Shown here piece after piece: positions 50,198 through 63,400 of a stretch of DNA of 64,000 bases. Numbering within the stretch: the first letter of the stretch is position 1; every line of letters starts with the position of its first letter. The position numbers and the translations under genes were made by a program. Below the pieces are notes generated by a model. The model worked only from the letters and a program-made list of their open reading frames with translations. It had not been told where the DNA came from and did no database searches. The stretch comes from Lottia gigantea (lineage: Eukaryota > Mollusca > Gastropoda > Lottiidae): positions 3,071,633 to 3,135,632 of the forward strand of contig NW_008708986.1 in the NCBI RefSeq assembly GCF_000327385.1, written 5' to 3'.

Positions 50198-50614
50198 ATC
50201 TGATTTCAATGAAATCTGGTGTGATCATCTAATACAATGATATCTTGGTCAAGTTTGAATTTGACGATTTTTCAATTAATGGAATTTGAGTTATTGCCTT
50301 TGACTTAGTAAAGGAGAAGTGTGCCAGTTTCATTAAAACAGGACATAATTCTTTATCCTAGTGTTCAACAATATTTTAGGGTTTTTTTTCCTATTTTATC
50401 AAGTAAATTTTGAATTTTGTTTTTCCTTGATTTAGTCAAGATATATCAAAATTGTTGGCAGTTTTAATATTTCCGACTTTTATCAACTTTTGTGTGTTAG
50501 ATAAAATCAGCAATATCTTGTACAAATTAGATTTTTGGTACGATTTGACACAGATTTTTGACCGCCCTTTATGTACTGAAAAGTGCAGGGCGTATCTTGC
50601 GAGGCAACCACTTG
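50198..50614 (+). mobile_element. Family C 3' segment
   Basis: Starts with unit-like sequence (GAAATCTGGTGTGATCATC) and ends GGGCGTATCTTGCGAGGCAA then CCACTTG, a third type of end also seen at 55230-55274. It directly follows the end of the 48588 element. It also includes about 130 bp (50311-50440) repeated at 52656-52755. Confidence 0.6.
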
Positions 50615-51428
50615 TTTAGTAAATGCATTTAAAAAAAATTGCTTTATTAGATCCTGCACGATGTTTCGATAGAGCTAAAAGTTTGAATCCTGCTGGATGA
50701 CACCTTTAAACTGACATCGGGATGTGTCTTTTAAAATTAATTGTAACCATAGTTCTTTTCTTTACATGTAACCATAGAACTGTATACTGTATAATTTAAT
50801 GAATCTTCCCTGATTGATCTGACAATTTGGAGAATTCTTGACCGCCATTCAGGGTGTTTTTTGGCATTTGGTAGGTGAAAAAAAAACTCAAACCTCTGTT
50901 TCTTGCACGACTTGCTGTACAGCCAATTACAGCAATTATCACCACCCATATGTTATATATAAGTTTTTATTCAGTCTAAATGAAACTTAGTGAAAGGTAA
51001 TTCACATTAGAAATCAATGGATGTAACTCAGAAGTATTGTTCTATTTATAACTCTATGAGAAATTCCCATTTCTATATTAAGAAAAAGGTCACGTGATAT
51101 TTTGTTTTATCATGAAGTCGGAAAGTTTCACTAGAAAAGAATGATAATTATGTAATAAACCCAGAAGTGAGATGATTCTTTTTGTGCTCGTAAGAAATTA
51201 TTAAATATTTATTAAATTATTTTAGTAAGTCAGTGTTTGAATTTTGATCTAAATCCACCTGTGTCTGGCACTCGGATGAAAACTTGATTGAACTTTAAAT
51301 CCATTACTAATACTAGGCTAGCCTATTTTTACTTTCGTTTTCCTTGTTTGAATTTTCTATCGAGCTGTTTATTCCACTTTCAGTTTTATTTTTCACCTTG
51401 TTCGATGATAAATACCTAGAAAGAAAAG
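50615..51428. other. Upstream flank of the PARP14-like gene
   Basis: No exon recognised. The promoter and 5' leader of the gene starting at 51429 should lie here, but no motif stands out. Confidence 0.4.
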
Positions 51429-54400
51429 ATGGCTAAGGATGGCAGTATGCTAGTTGTTCTACAGGTAGTGTATTGTTCAAGTCTAGTAATAGTATAGGAC
51501 TCAATAATTCGCCTACTAATAGAATTAGGCCTAGGCTACTGGGAGTGACCAAAGTAAAAACCTTTTTTGAATTTTATCCAATTTTATGAAAATTGGAATA
51601 TCAGTCTCAAAATGATATTGTTAGTCTTCTTATGTCGTTGTGTTAATAAAAATATAATTTTTTGTGAGTTTACAATGAAAAGAAACACATTTTCTCTTAG
51701 AAATTTCCACCTAAAAATGTCAAAAATTTTGGCTGAAAATTAGCCCCTGTAAAAACACATTTTGAAGACATAATTTGTGCTTATGTTTATATTTTTATCA
51801 ATGCAAAGACATTCTAAGACTAAGCTAGGTCAGTATCGAGTTGGATTGTTGTCTGCTTGGTGATCAGGTGGGTTCGAATTCTCCTCAAGATAAGAAAAAT
51901 TCTGATGCCTGTGCCTATTCACCCCCTAATACATAACTTGTATTAAGTGTCTATCCCACCAAGTTTGATGACAAGAATTTGAATGAGCTCTTAACTGGAA
52001 TAGATCTATATTTTTTTGTGCAGTGAGCATGTTTTTTATATTGGACAGGTGCTTGGACAGCCTCATTGCTCTGAGTGAATTGGTGCTTGGGTACCGAGCC
52101 CCTGTGGGCCCCACCCTAACAATGGGCTGTGGGTGCTACAAAATAATAAATTCTCGTTACAATGGTTGACTGGCTGTGCACATTCTCATAATTTTAGAAA
52201 AAATCTGAATTAGATGCATCCTTTAGAATTGTAATAAACAAATTTGAATGGTCAAAAGAGAATAAAAACGATTTTTTTGTAATGTTTTTAGAATATACCT
52301 AAAAATTGGAATAATTATACTGTGATAGACTTTCTAGAAGTTTATTGTGATGATGTTGATGTTGAGATTTTAACAGTAGAATATTTTCAAAATGAAAAAA
52401 CTGTTGCCAAAACAGGCTTCTCACATAGTGTCGGTAAGTTTTCTTTCTGTTTCTCTCAGTTATTTAAAGCAGTTTTTGTGTCACATTTACAATTTGTCAT
52501 TTGATCTTTTGATTGAATGTCTTGCACAGCAAATCCTCATTCTCTAGTTATTTCTTTGGTTTCTAAACCATTGTATTTATTAACCCTTTCAGCATTAGCA
52601 GTCACATTAATATGTATAATACACCACAGAAGCTAAATCATGTTACTATATTAAAGGAGAAGTGTGCACATTATTCTTTATCCTAGTGTTCAACAATATT
52701 TTAGATTTTTTTTCTATTTTATCAAGTGAATTTTGAATTTTGTTTTTCCAGAGAAGTAGTCAGTTGTTTATAAATTTTGCAAAAACAGTTTTTTTTACAG
52801 TTTTTATATTGTATGGCAGATTACAGGTTTGTCCAAGATTAAGTTGGTAATAATAGTAACCTTTTATTCTTTTTTTAACAGATTTTCAGAGACTTGTTGA
52901 AAAGAGCAAGAGAGAAAAGTATGGTATTGAAATTATGATGTTACCTCCTGCTGATGGTTTGATATTTACTAATTTATCACCTGATGTCACTATAGACAAA
53001 ATATTGAAGCATTTCAACTCAGTCAAAGGAGGTAAAGCTATTCAGAAAAGGAACTTTTATGAATCAAATGGTTGTTTTGTTTTGAAAATATATAACACCA
53101 AAGGTGGGTATATTTCTTTAATAGGCAACATTATTATTAGTCTATTCGAATATTCAGAAGATTTCTTTCAAAAATAAAAGGAAGTATTTGGAAAGGAATA
53201 TTTGCTCCTCAGCTGATGAAGTCATCAGTAGTATACTCTCATCGAGAGTATCAGTAATTGTCCAGGATACAAGCTGAAAGTAGGATTTATAATCAAAAAA
53301 GTGTCATGGATAGCTGGAATTAAAGTCCATAATCATGATTATTTTTCTCAAATTAATTTATTTTAAAATAAGTCTTTTTTTTGCATTTTTTTCCACTCAT
53401 GAAATGCTTTTCTGTGTTTATACTTGCAGTTATAGATACTTTGGTCAAAAAGGTTATCCCAGGGGCTTCAGTTGAAGTTTTCTATGATGTTTTCCAAGGA
53501 GAGGCCTTGAGAAGATTAGAACAGATAAACAGGGAACAGATATCTGATGATGAAGATAATGTTGACAGTAATGAAAATTGTTATTTAACATGTGAAGATT
53601 CTGATAGTGATAAAGATAGTGATTGTGATAGTGATTCAGGCTCAGAGAATATACTTGCTATAGATATGGATGATATTCATATTAATGAAGAATCATCTTC
53701 GAGTTCTTCTCGGAACTCTCAGAATGCCAGTGACAGGTGAGATTTAAGCCTTTTTATTTTGCAAGCGATTATGTCAGCAATCATGTCAGCAACTTGATCT
53801 TTACATAACCAAGGACAAGTTTTTACTGAGTATTTGTTTCCACTCTTAAATTTTGTTTTTATACGCCCACATTATAATGTTCGAATTTGAAGATTTTCCA
53901 ATGAACGCTTTTTGAGTTATTGCCCTTGACTAAGGAAAAACCCGTCAAAATTTGTTTGTGAACACAATAGAGACTACAGTTTTCATTCTTGACGCATTTT
54001 CGATGAAAGGTTTTTGAGTTATTGCCCTTGACTTTGTAAAAATGCGTCAAAATGTGTTCGTGAGCACTATAGAAACTACAGTTTTCAACCGATTTTGATA
54101 AAACTTAGTATGATTTTTATACGCCCACATGAATATGTGGTCGTATATTGTCGTCGCCCCTTTCCATCAGTCCGTCCGTCAACATTTCTTGTGAGCAGTA
54201 TAGAGACTACAGTTTTTATCTGATTTTGATGAAACTTGGTGTGATGCTTTAGATTGATAAGATCTCGGTCAAGTTCGTATTTGACATATTTTCGATGAAC
54301 GGTTTTTATGATATTGCCCTTAACTTAAAACGCCTTGAAATTTGTTAAAAATAGTTCCTGAGCAGGATTGAAGCTACGGTTTTCATCCGATTCTGATGAA

Positions 54401-57400
54401 ACTTGGTGTGATCATTGGAATTCATAAGATCTCGGACAAGTGCTAACTTGACGCATTTTCGATGAACTGTTTTTGAGTTATTGCCCTTGACTTTGTTAAA
54501 ACATATCGAAATTTGTTAAAAATAGTTCGTGAGCAGGATTGAAGCTACAGTTTTCAACCGATTCTGATGAAACTTGGTGTGATCATTGGAATTGATAAGA
54601 TCTCGGACAAGTTCTAACTTGACGCATTTTAGATGTACTGTTTTTGAGTTATTGCCCTTGACTTTGTTAAAACGCTTCGAAATTTGTTAAAAATTGTTCG
54701 TGAGCAGGATTGAAGCTACAGTTTTCATCCGATTCTGATGAAACTTGGTGTGATCATTGGATTTCATAAGATCTCGTACAAGTTCTAACTTGACGCATTT
54801 TCGATGAACGGTTTTTGAGTTTTTGCCCTTGACTTTGTTAAAACGCGCCGAAATTTGTTAAAAATAGTTCGTGAGCAGGATTGAAGCTACAGTTTTCATC
54901 GGATTCTGATGAAACTATCAAGCTATCTTTGGAATAAATAAGATCTCGGACCATTTGACGATCTTTCTATGAAGTTTTTTTGAGTTATTGCCCTTGACTT
55001 AGGAAAAACGCATCAAAATTTGTTTGTGAACACAATAGAGACTGCAGTTTTTATCCGATTTAAATGAAATTTGGTTTTTGAGTTATTTCCCTTGAAAAAC
55101 ACGTCAAAATTTGTTGGCTTGTGAACGCGATAGATAAACTTTGTGTGTTTGTTTAAATGAACAATATCTTGCACAAGTTAGATTTTTAGTTCGACTTGAT
55201 ACAGATTAGTGATCGCCCTTGACATACTGAAAATGTATCAGGGAAGTGATCGTATCTAGCAAAGCAACCACTTGTTCAATTTGGTGAAAGTAAGAGACAG
55301 GTGTAATGTACGACTTTTATTAATGTCTAAACTAGGATGAAAGTAACAAGTATCAATGTATGGTACTGAATTGCTTTTCCTGTGTTCATTGATACTATTA
55401 TCATATTATCACACAACAGTACTGTTCCTTTACTGAACTTATGTCACTACAATGTCATTTAAATATAACAAGATCAGATTAATCACCTCTAACTTATATC
55501 TCAGTGATAGATAGGTTCCACTCTTCAGATCACATCTTACAAATATTCAATATTTTGGTCAAATTAAAATATCTTCTTCAGAAGTACAATTGCAAAAATT
55601 GCTTGGTTCACTTGGTTCACTATTGTAAATTTTCTTGTAGAAATACTGAGGAAAAAGAGATACCGATAGAGACATCAGAATATGTGTTTGACCAAAATGA
55701 CTATCACAAGGCTAAACTGTTAGAAAAAATAAATTTTGGTAACAACTTGAAAAATTGTGAAGTTCAAATTTCTGTAACTAGTTCAATATCTAAAATAGTT
55801 TTTAAAGGAAAGAAAGAGGACATTGATATTTCAAAAATTGAAATGTTTGAATTACTTCGATCCATAGACAAGAGAATAACCCAAAAATTACAAAAACCAT
55901 TCCTTGAAATATTGAACTCTGTGAAAGGGGAACAATATTTAAGTTCTATTTTTGATGGTACTGATGAAGTGATAGGATATATGGAAAAAGATGCGTTAGC
56001 TGTGGCAGGAATCAACCCCACAGAAATAACACAATTCCTTAGATTTTCTGAGAACCAATTTCTAATAGAAAAAATACCTATAAAAGATTCCTACCGCCAT
56101 TTTGTTGCAAGTTCATGGAATGAATTGAAAGAGAAAGAGGAAATGTTTTTGATCAAATTAGTTCAAGAACAAGATATGATAGTGATTTATGGATTAAATG
56201 GTGATGTGGTTGCTGTAAAGAAAGATATTTTGGCGGTTCTGCTTCAAAATCAACATGATACCAAGACGATAACTCTAACTGGTGCCATGTCCCGTTGTAT
56301 TGCATTATATTTTAAAGCTAGCATCAATTCATTAAGAGATTCCTTACGGTTTGTATTCAAGCATTTGAAATTTTTTTAATGGATTCCTGAAACAGCGAGC
56401 TCTTTGTCCCTGATTAGATTCAATATTAAAGAATTTTCATGGTATAGAAGTTTTCTAAACTTTTTACTTGTATGGGGAACACTTAGAACTATAGATGTCT
56501 AACTGAAAATTGAAATGTTACAAATCGATCCTATCTATTCCTGATACATATAAAGAGTTTAGGAAATCTCTTAATAATACATCCCTATTGGTCCATATTT
56601 TCCTCATATCCAATTTCCATCTGAACATATACTTTCTTATTGGACGTAAATTTTACATTCACATGATGCTCTGTTGTCAAACTCTTGGAATTGTGTTGTT
56701 TCAGCTGACTTTAAAATCTCATTTTACTTATTGTAGAGATTGCCATGGAACTTTACAAGATGAATTAAGTGAATCATCATATAATATTGAAGTATCTGGT
56801 AGTCCTGAGAAAGTTCAACAAGTTCTGAAGAAAATAGGGGATATAAAGGAATCAGTATGGCATGAACAAGTTTTATTGAAAAGGGACATAACCCAAAATG
56901 GCGCAGGTATACCGTTCATAAGCAGATAAGCTTGAATAAAATTAAATAAAAACTGGAATGTTTTTATACACCTGCATCTCTCTATGTGGATGTATGTTGT
57001 CAGCCCACAATGCATCATTCCTCAGAAACACTGTAGTTTTTAATGAATTTCAATAATATAAAGATCAGAATTTGAGTGCTCTCTGAACTCAACAATGTAA
57101 TCTTCGTTATTGAAAAAGTTTTAGATCCTAAAGATTTCAACTACTTTTCATGAAACTTGGTTTGTAGGTAAATGAGAAATTTTCTGCTTTTACCATCCTT
57201 AGCTTGGTGTATTTGGGCGTGATCCACTACCTTACAATCTGTTTAAAATAACAAAAAATATGTTTTGTTTTATTTCATATTGTATTTGCAGGTAATTTTA
57301 TCCATTATATTATGCATCTCTTAATCTTGTTCAATTTCAGAGTTAAAATTGTTAGTGTGTAGTCTGAAAACTACCAATCAGAAACGTTTTATTACAACTT

Positions 57401-60400
57401 TTGAAACTGAAAATAAATGTTGTATTGAATTTCTTAATTTAAAACCAGAACATCGAAACGATTTTCCCAGGTGAGATATGATTTATGATTACAGAAAATC
57501 TCACAGTCAAGATAAATTACTGCGAAATAGAGGTGCTGTCTTATTGTGATTATGATGAAGGATCCCCAGAAAGAAGGGTAAAAAACTTTTTTTTTTTAGC
57601 ATTTTATGTTCAGTTGATCCTGTCTACTAGATTAATCATTTCAACCTTTTTCCATTACTCTTTTAAATTTCAGGGCTTCTTTTCCATCTCGAAATTCAAA
57701 ACCCAGAATTCCAAGAAAACCTTCTTTTTTAAAGAGGCCAAGTAGTAACTACAGACCAACATGTTCTGTCAATTTTCACCAAGCTACTATTACTGTTAAA
57801 AAGGGTGATATTACAAGAGAGAAGGTAACTTTAAAATTTGAATGCTTTGATCTAGATAACCAGAATCAGCTAACATTCAATTTCTTGGTAGGAGTTTTAC
57901 ACTAAACAATAGGTAGATATATCAGCTGCAAGAATTGGTCATCTGCTCAATAGGCCTGTTTTAAAACGTTATCGTTTGAATAATTTTACCGTAGTCTCAG
58001 ATAGAAGAATTATTATATACTTCTAGTACTTCTGAAGACTAGTAACATGTACTTAAGACCATAGTCAACCCCCGAAAAAGGCTAACCTTATTTAAATTCA
58101 ATTACATACTTTGTGATCTACACATATCTTTATTCAGGCTGATGTTCTAGTTAATGTATTAAGTCCATATTTGAATTTGAGAAGTACTGCAGTTGGTGTT
58201 TCATTTTGTAAATCTGGTGGACAACAGTTTGAAAAGGCAAGTGTAATAAGGCGTTATCAATTTTTTAATCATTTTGATTGCAGTGAAATGGATTACTTTC
58301 TTTCAGTCATCTGAATTCTCCATATTATTGTCTAGGGTTCAATCCTGGCATAGGTCGAGAGTAATATACTTTCAGATTGTTTCAACCTGGTTTTCCCCTC
58401 AGCGACAAAGCTCCTGTTCTACAGTCTGTGCATGTCAAAGATCCCTTGGAAATCAAAATAAGAGAAGGCTCATGCTGCTGTCCTGGCATCTTTTCCCAAA
58501 TAAAACATTGAATGACATTTATTGTAGAAGAGTTGGATGTACACTTCCATTCATACCATTATTTATTTAGGCTTTTGAAGCAGAAAAGACCAAAGCAGGA
58601 TTTAATCCTAGTTCACCAGTAAATGTTGATCTTTCAATGGCTTTTAGTGCCAAGAACTCAATCAATGTACCTGTTGGTACAATTTTAGAAACAGCTTGTT
58701 TTGGAAACTTGAATTGTAAATATGTTCTTCATGTTTTGTTAGAGAAGTATAAAGGTGCAACATCATTACAGGTTAGATATTTCCAGATATATAATTTTCT
58801 ACCATTCAAAAAGAACATACCATGGGAGTTCAAAGCATGTTACTTCCACAGTGTTTGTAACATTGTTTCATGCAGATTATGTTTGAACCCATGTCATAAT
58901 GTGTTCTGCAGCAGTCAGTTAGGGTATTAGTTCTATACATAAGTCATTTGATTGGTTATGTCAAACAAATGTTGGAGTTCTAATCACATTGGTGTGTGAA
59001 TGTTCCATAACCCTTTTCACTCATGATTCCATGAGCTGAGTAAGGATATAATACAAGAAAATCAATGCCGGGATGTTTGGCCAATTACCAGCTGGTAAAA
59101 AGGATCTTAAGTGAACCTAAGTTGTCATCCTTGTATAAAGTAGTTGATAATAAAGAATTGAGCCATTCTTTCAATTGTCTTTTCCAGGTTTTGTCAAAAG
59201 CTATCAGAAATGTTTTATTGAAAAGTAATGCCCATAATGTTTCATCTGTAGCTTTTCCTGCTCTTGGAGTTGGTAAACTCTATAGATTTCCACCAGACAA
59301 GATTTCAGCTGTTTGTCTTCAAGAATTACAAGATTCTATAAAAAGTTATCCTAATATTAAGGTAATGTAGAAATACTTATAGACAGGGTAAACATTTGGG
59401 TACTTCCTAACATAAACTAACATTACTCCCCTAATTACTAGCAGAATTCCTATGATTGACCGATCAAGAAAGGTTTAAAAGTCTTTTTGTTTATCCAGAC
59501 TGTACATACATGGACATTTATGCTTGGTTAAAACTCTTTAATTATATGCAATAAGAACATATTGATATGATTAAGAATACATGATAATTCATTAGAAACA
59601 ATAATCAATCAAATAGTTTTCTTAATTTGACACTAAAAAATAAGGAAACCCATTAATAAATGTAAATGTATATTACTCTCTATTTTAGAATGTTACTTTT
59701 GTTATCTATGATGATGAAGTGTATAAAGAGTTTTCAAACCAAATGAGTAACTATGGATATAGTCCACCTCAGTCTCCTGATCGTGGAGCAGCTGCTCTTG
59801 TCAGTTCAGAGTCAGAGAGTAACAGTGACTCAGAAGATGACTTCACTATACATTCTGCTCAAGGTATTTTCTTTAATTATATATTATCTGTTTATGGTGT
59901 CACTTTGTATCATATACTTGTGATGAAACTTTGATGCAATTGTGATAATTATGGTGCTGTTGGTGCTTCAAATAGATGATGATGGTTACTGCCCTGATAA
60001 GCAACAGTTTATCTGATCAGATTTCTAAGTACCAGTTATAAGTTGGTGCAAAAAATGACAAACTTGTCATGATTCATCAAATTCAAATTTTTGTAGATAA
60101 AGCAGTGTATGATTCTCCTGAAAGTGGTATTAAGTTGTATTGTGATTCCAAAATGACTTCTGATAAAGCTAAAAACAACTTAATCAAGTACCTAACAACT
60201 ACTTATTTATATAGAGATAGTGTAAAAGATGACACAATAATACATCTCAATAAATATATACTTCGAGAGATCAAAGCACATGCTGAAAGATTTCATGTTT
60301 CTATTATCTTACCAGACATTAAACAAAAAGGTTGGTATGCATTTTCTGCCATTATATTTCTGATTTCATTTCACATCCACCTCTTTATTTGTGAAGTTAA

Positions 60401-63400
60401 TGAAGGTGTTTGCACCTGGTCACCTTCACACCCGACACCCTTCATCTGACCATTGATCAAAATAGAAATGTGATAAAACAAGATTTAGCTCTACATGATG
60501 ATATATTCAAATTCATAAAATATATTCAATATTCAATTAAGAAAACAATAATTTAAACAGATGATTTCACCATCAGTTCACCAATGGTGACAGGGATAGT
60601 AACAGTGTTCACAGCTCACCCTCGAAATTTGAGCCTTCAAATTCAGGTGCTAGAATTATCAGGATTGAAAGTTAGAATTAACCACTAGTTTTTTTCTTGA
60701 GACATGTATAGAAAAGACATTTATAGAAATAGAATGTGAAATTCGTAATTATTGTTATATTTGAAGGTTCTAGTACTTCTGAAGACTTTACATATATTCA
60801 AATCTAAAATCTACCCATGATGCATGTAAATAATGATGAGATCTCAGTCATGCTCGATAATCATATGAATGGTTTCAGAGTTGTTGCCCTTGAGTTAGTA
60901 AAATTGCTTCAAATTTGGCTTGCACGCACGATAGAATCTAATCTTGATGAAACTAGATATGCATACATTGATGAGATCTTGCTCAAGCTCGATAACCAGA
61001 TGAATGGTTGTGTATGTTGATGAGACTTTTCTCAATGTTTGAATGTGAGGTTTTGCTTTGACTTATAAATATTTTTAAGAATCTAGCTGGTAGTGGGCAT
61101 ATGTTATTTTGCCTGGCAAGCTATTTTGTTAAATACAAATACATATTTTATGTTTAGATATTCAGCAAAAACATGTTCCTGAAATAAAGTTTCAAGGAAA
61201 AATACAAGCTGTCAAAGATGCAAAGGTTAAAATTCAAGAAATTTTACTGAAAGAAATCCATAAACAACATGCATTTAATGATAAGAGCTCAGAAGATCCA
61301 ATACCAAAAAGGGGAACCTTAGAGCATCTTCATTATATGGTTTCAAACACAGAACAGAAACCTCCAGCCTACTGGAAAAAATCAAAACCCTTTACATCAA
61401 AAGTGAAGGAATATTTAGGAAATAAAAAGAATATTTTGGAGCCGTTAAGTTCAACTAGTTCACTATATAAATGTATAGAAGATTTAGTTCAGAAAACCTG
61501 GCGCGCAGATAAATGTGGGCATGGTAGAGATGCCGCTAATTTGAATCACAAAAACATACAAGTTACCACTATTGAACGTGTAGAAAATACAGTTTTGTAT
61601 TATAAATATTGTGCTAGAAGACGTGAACTTTTTTCTAAAGCTCTTGAAAGGAAAACACCATGCACTAACATAAGCAGAATACCAAATAGTTCAGGACCAA
61701 TGTTGACAACAAAACTAGCAGGAAAAGAATTGACAGAAGATATTTTTCCTGAAGTAAACGAACATTATGCTTTTCATGGAACTTCAAGAGCTAAAGCTAT
61801 TAGTCAGGAAGGTCTAGACCATCGTAGTTCTGGAGACAATAATTTATTCGGATCAGCTGTTTATATGTCGGAAAGTTCTACTAAAGCAGATCAGTATGCT
61901 GGTAAGATAGTTCAGTTTTATCAAAGGTCCTTAAAAGTACTTAAAAACTCCTGCAAATCCTTGGTCCTTTATCGTTGAACCTTGTTGATACAAAATATTT
62001 TAACCAAACTCTCTTGCAAAGATAGCTTGCCAGGCAAGGTAATATACGCCCACTGGCAATTTTGAATATGAATATTTGGCAGTACAATAACAATCACCAG
62101 TATGAAATATTCAACCGTCGGTTTTTTGGGGTGATACTGAACAATATTACCAAGTTTTGTCAAAAACTGGCAAGAATTGTGCCGTATTTAGTGTTTCCGA
62201 GCTAAAAATTGAATTCGTTTTCAAAAACATACTAAATATTTTTCGATTCTTATGATTTTTAATAGGGTTCATCCTTGGGTGATAACAAACACTCACAGAA
62301 AAATTCATCAAAATCTGTCAAGAATTGTGCCTTCTAGAGTGTTTACTGACTAAAAATTGAATGTGTTCTCGAGAACAAGAGCAATAACTCTTATTAAATA
62401 TTTTTCTGATTTTCAATAGGGTTCAGCCTTGGGTGATAACAAACACTCACACCAGGTTAAAATCTGTCAAGAATTGTGCCTTCTAGAGTGTTTATGAGCT
62501 AAAAATTGAATGTGGGCAATAACTCATACTTAATTTTTCGATTCTTGTGATTTTCAATAGGGTTCATCCTTGGGTGATAACAAAAACTCACACCAGGTTT
62601 CATCAAAGTATGTAAAGAATTGTGCCTTCTACAGTGTTAATAGGCTAAAAATTGAACGCGTTTTCAAGAACAAAGGCAATAACTTATATATTAAATATTT
62701 TTTGATTCGTCTGATTTTCAATAGGGTTCATCCTTGGGTGATTACTAACACTCATAACAAGTTTCATCAAAATATGTAAAGAATTGTGCCTTCTACAGTG
62801 TTAATAAGCTAAAAATTGAATGTGTTTTCAAGAACAAAGGCAATAACTCATACTAAATATTTTTCGATTTGTCTGATTTCCAAAAGGGTTCATCCTTTGA
62901 TGATATCAGACACTCACACCAAGTTTCGTCAAAATCCATCAAGAATTGCGCCTTCTGGTGTGTTTACGATCATTTCAAGAACGCGGGCAATAACTCATAC
63001 TAATTATTTTTCGATTTACTTTAAAATAGTCAAGAATTGTGCCTTCTACAGTGTTTACGAGCAATGGACGGATGGATGGACCGACAGACATGGGTGACGG
63101 CAATATACACCTTTCATGTGGGCGTATAAAAAGCACCAGCCTAAAAAATAAGAATGATGAAGTTGATAATAATGTTAGTTTTTGAAAAGTTTGCTTCTTT
63201 TATTTCAGATTCAAAACAGAATCGTACACCAGGACCAAAGCAGATGATTCTGGGCAGGATATTGTTGGGAAATACTTATCTATGTATTGGTAAAAATCCA
63301 ACAAAATATAAGAGACCTCCTTGTACTGATTTAACACATTTGAAGTCACATTGTGAGCAAGGTCATGAATTTTTTGATTCCGTCATGGCTGATGGAACCT

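Noticed and set aside
50737-50949. 70-codon minus-strand open frame upstream of the PARP gene
   Set aside because: No conserved pattern or splice signals; within the expected length of chance frames.
51820-51890. Functional tRNA gene
   Set aside because: The A/B-box-like sequence does not fold into a complete cloverleaf and continues into a longer SINE-like body.
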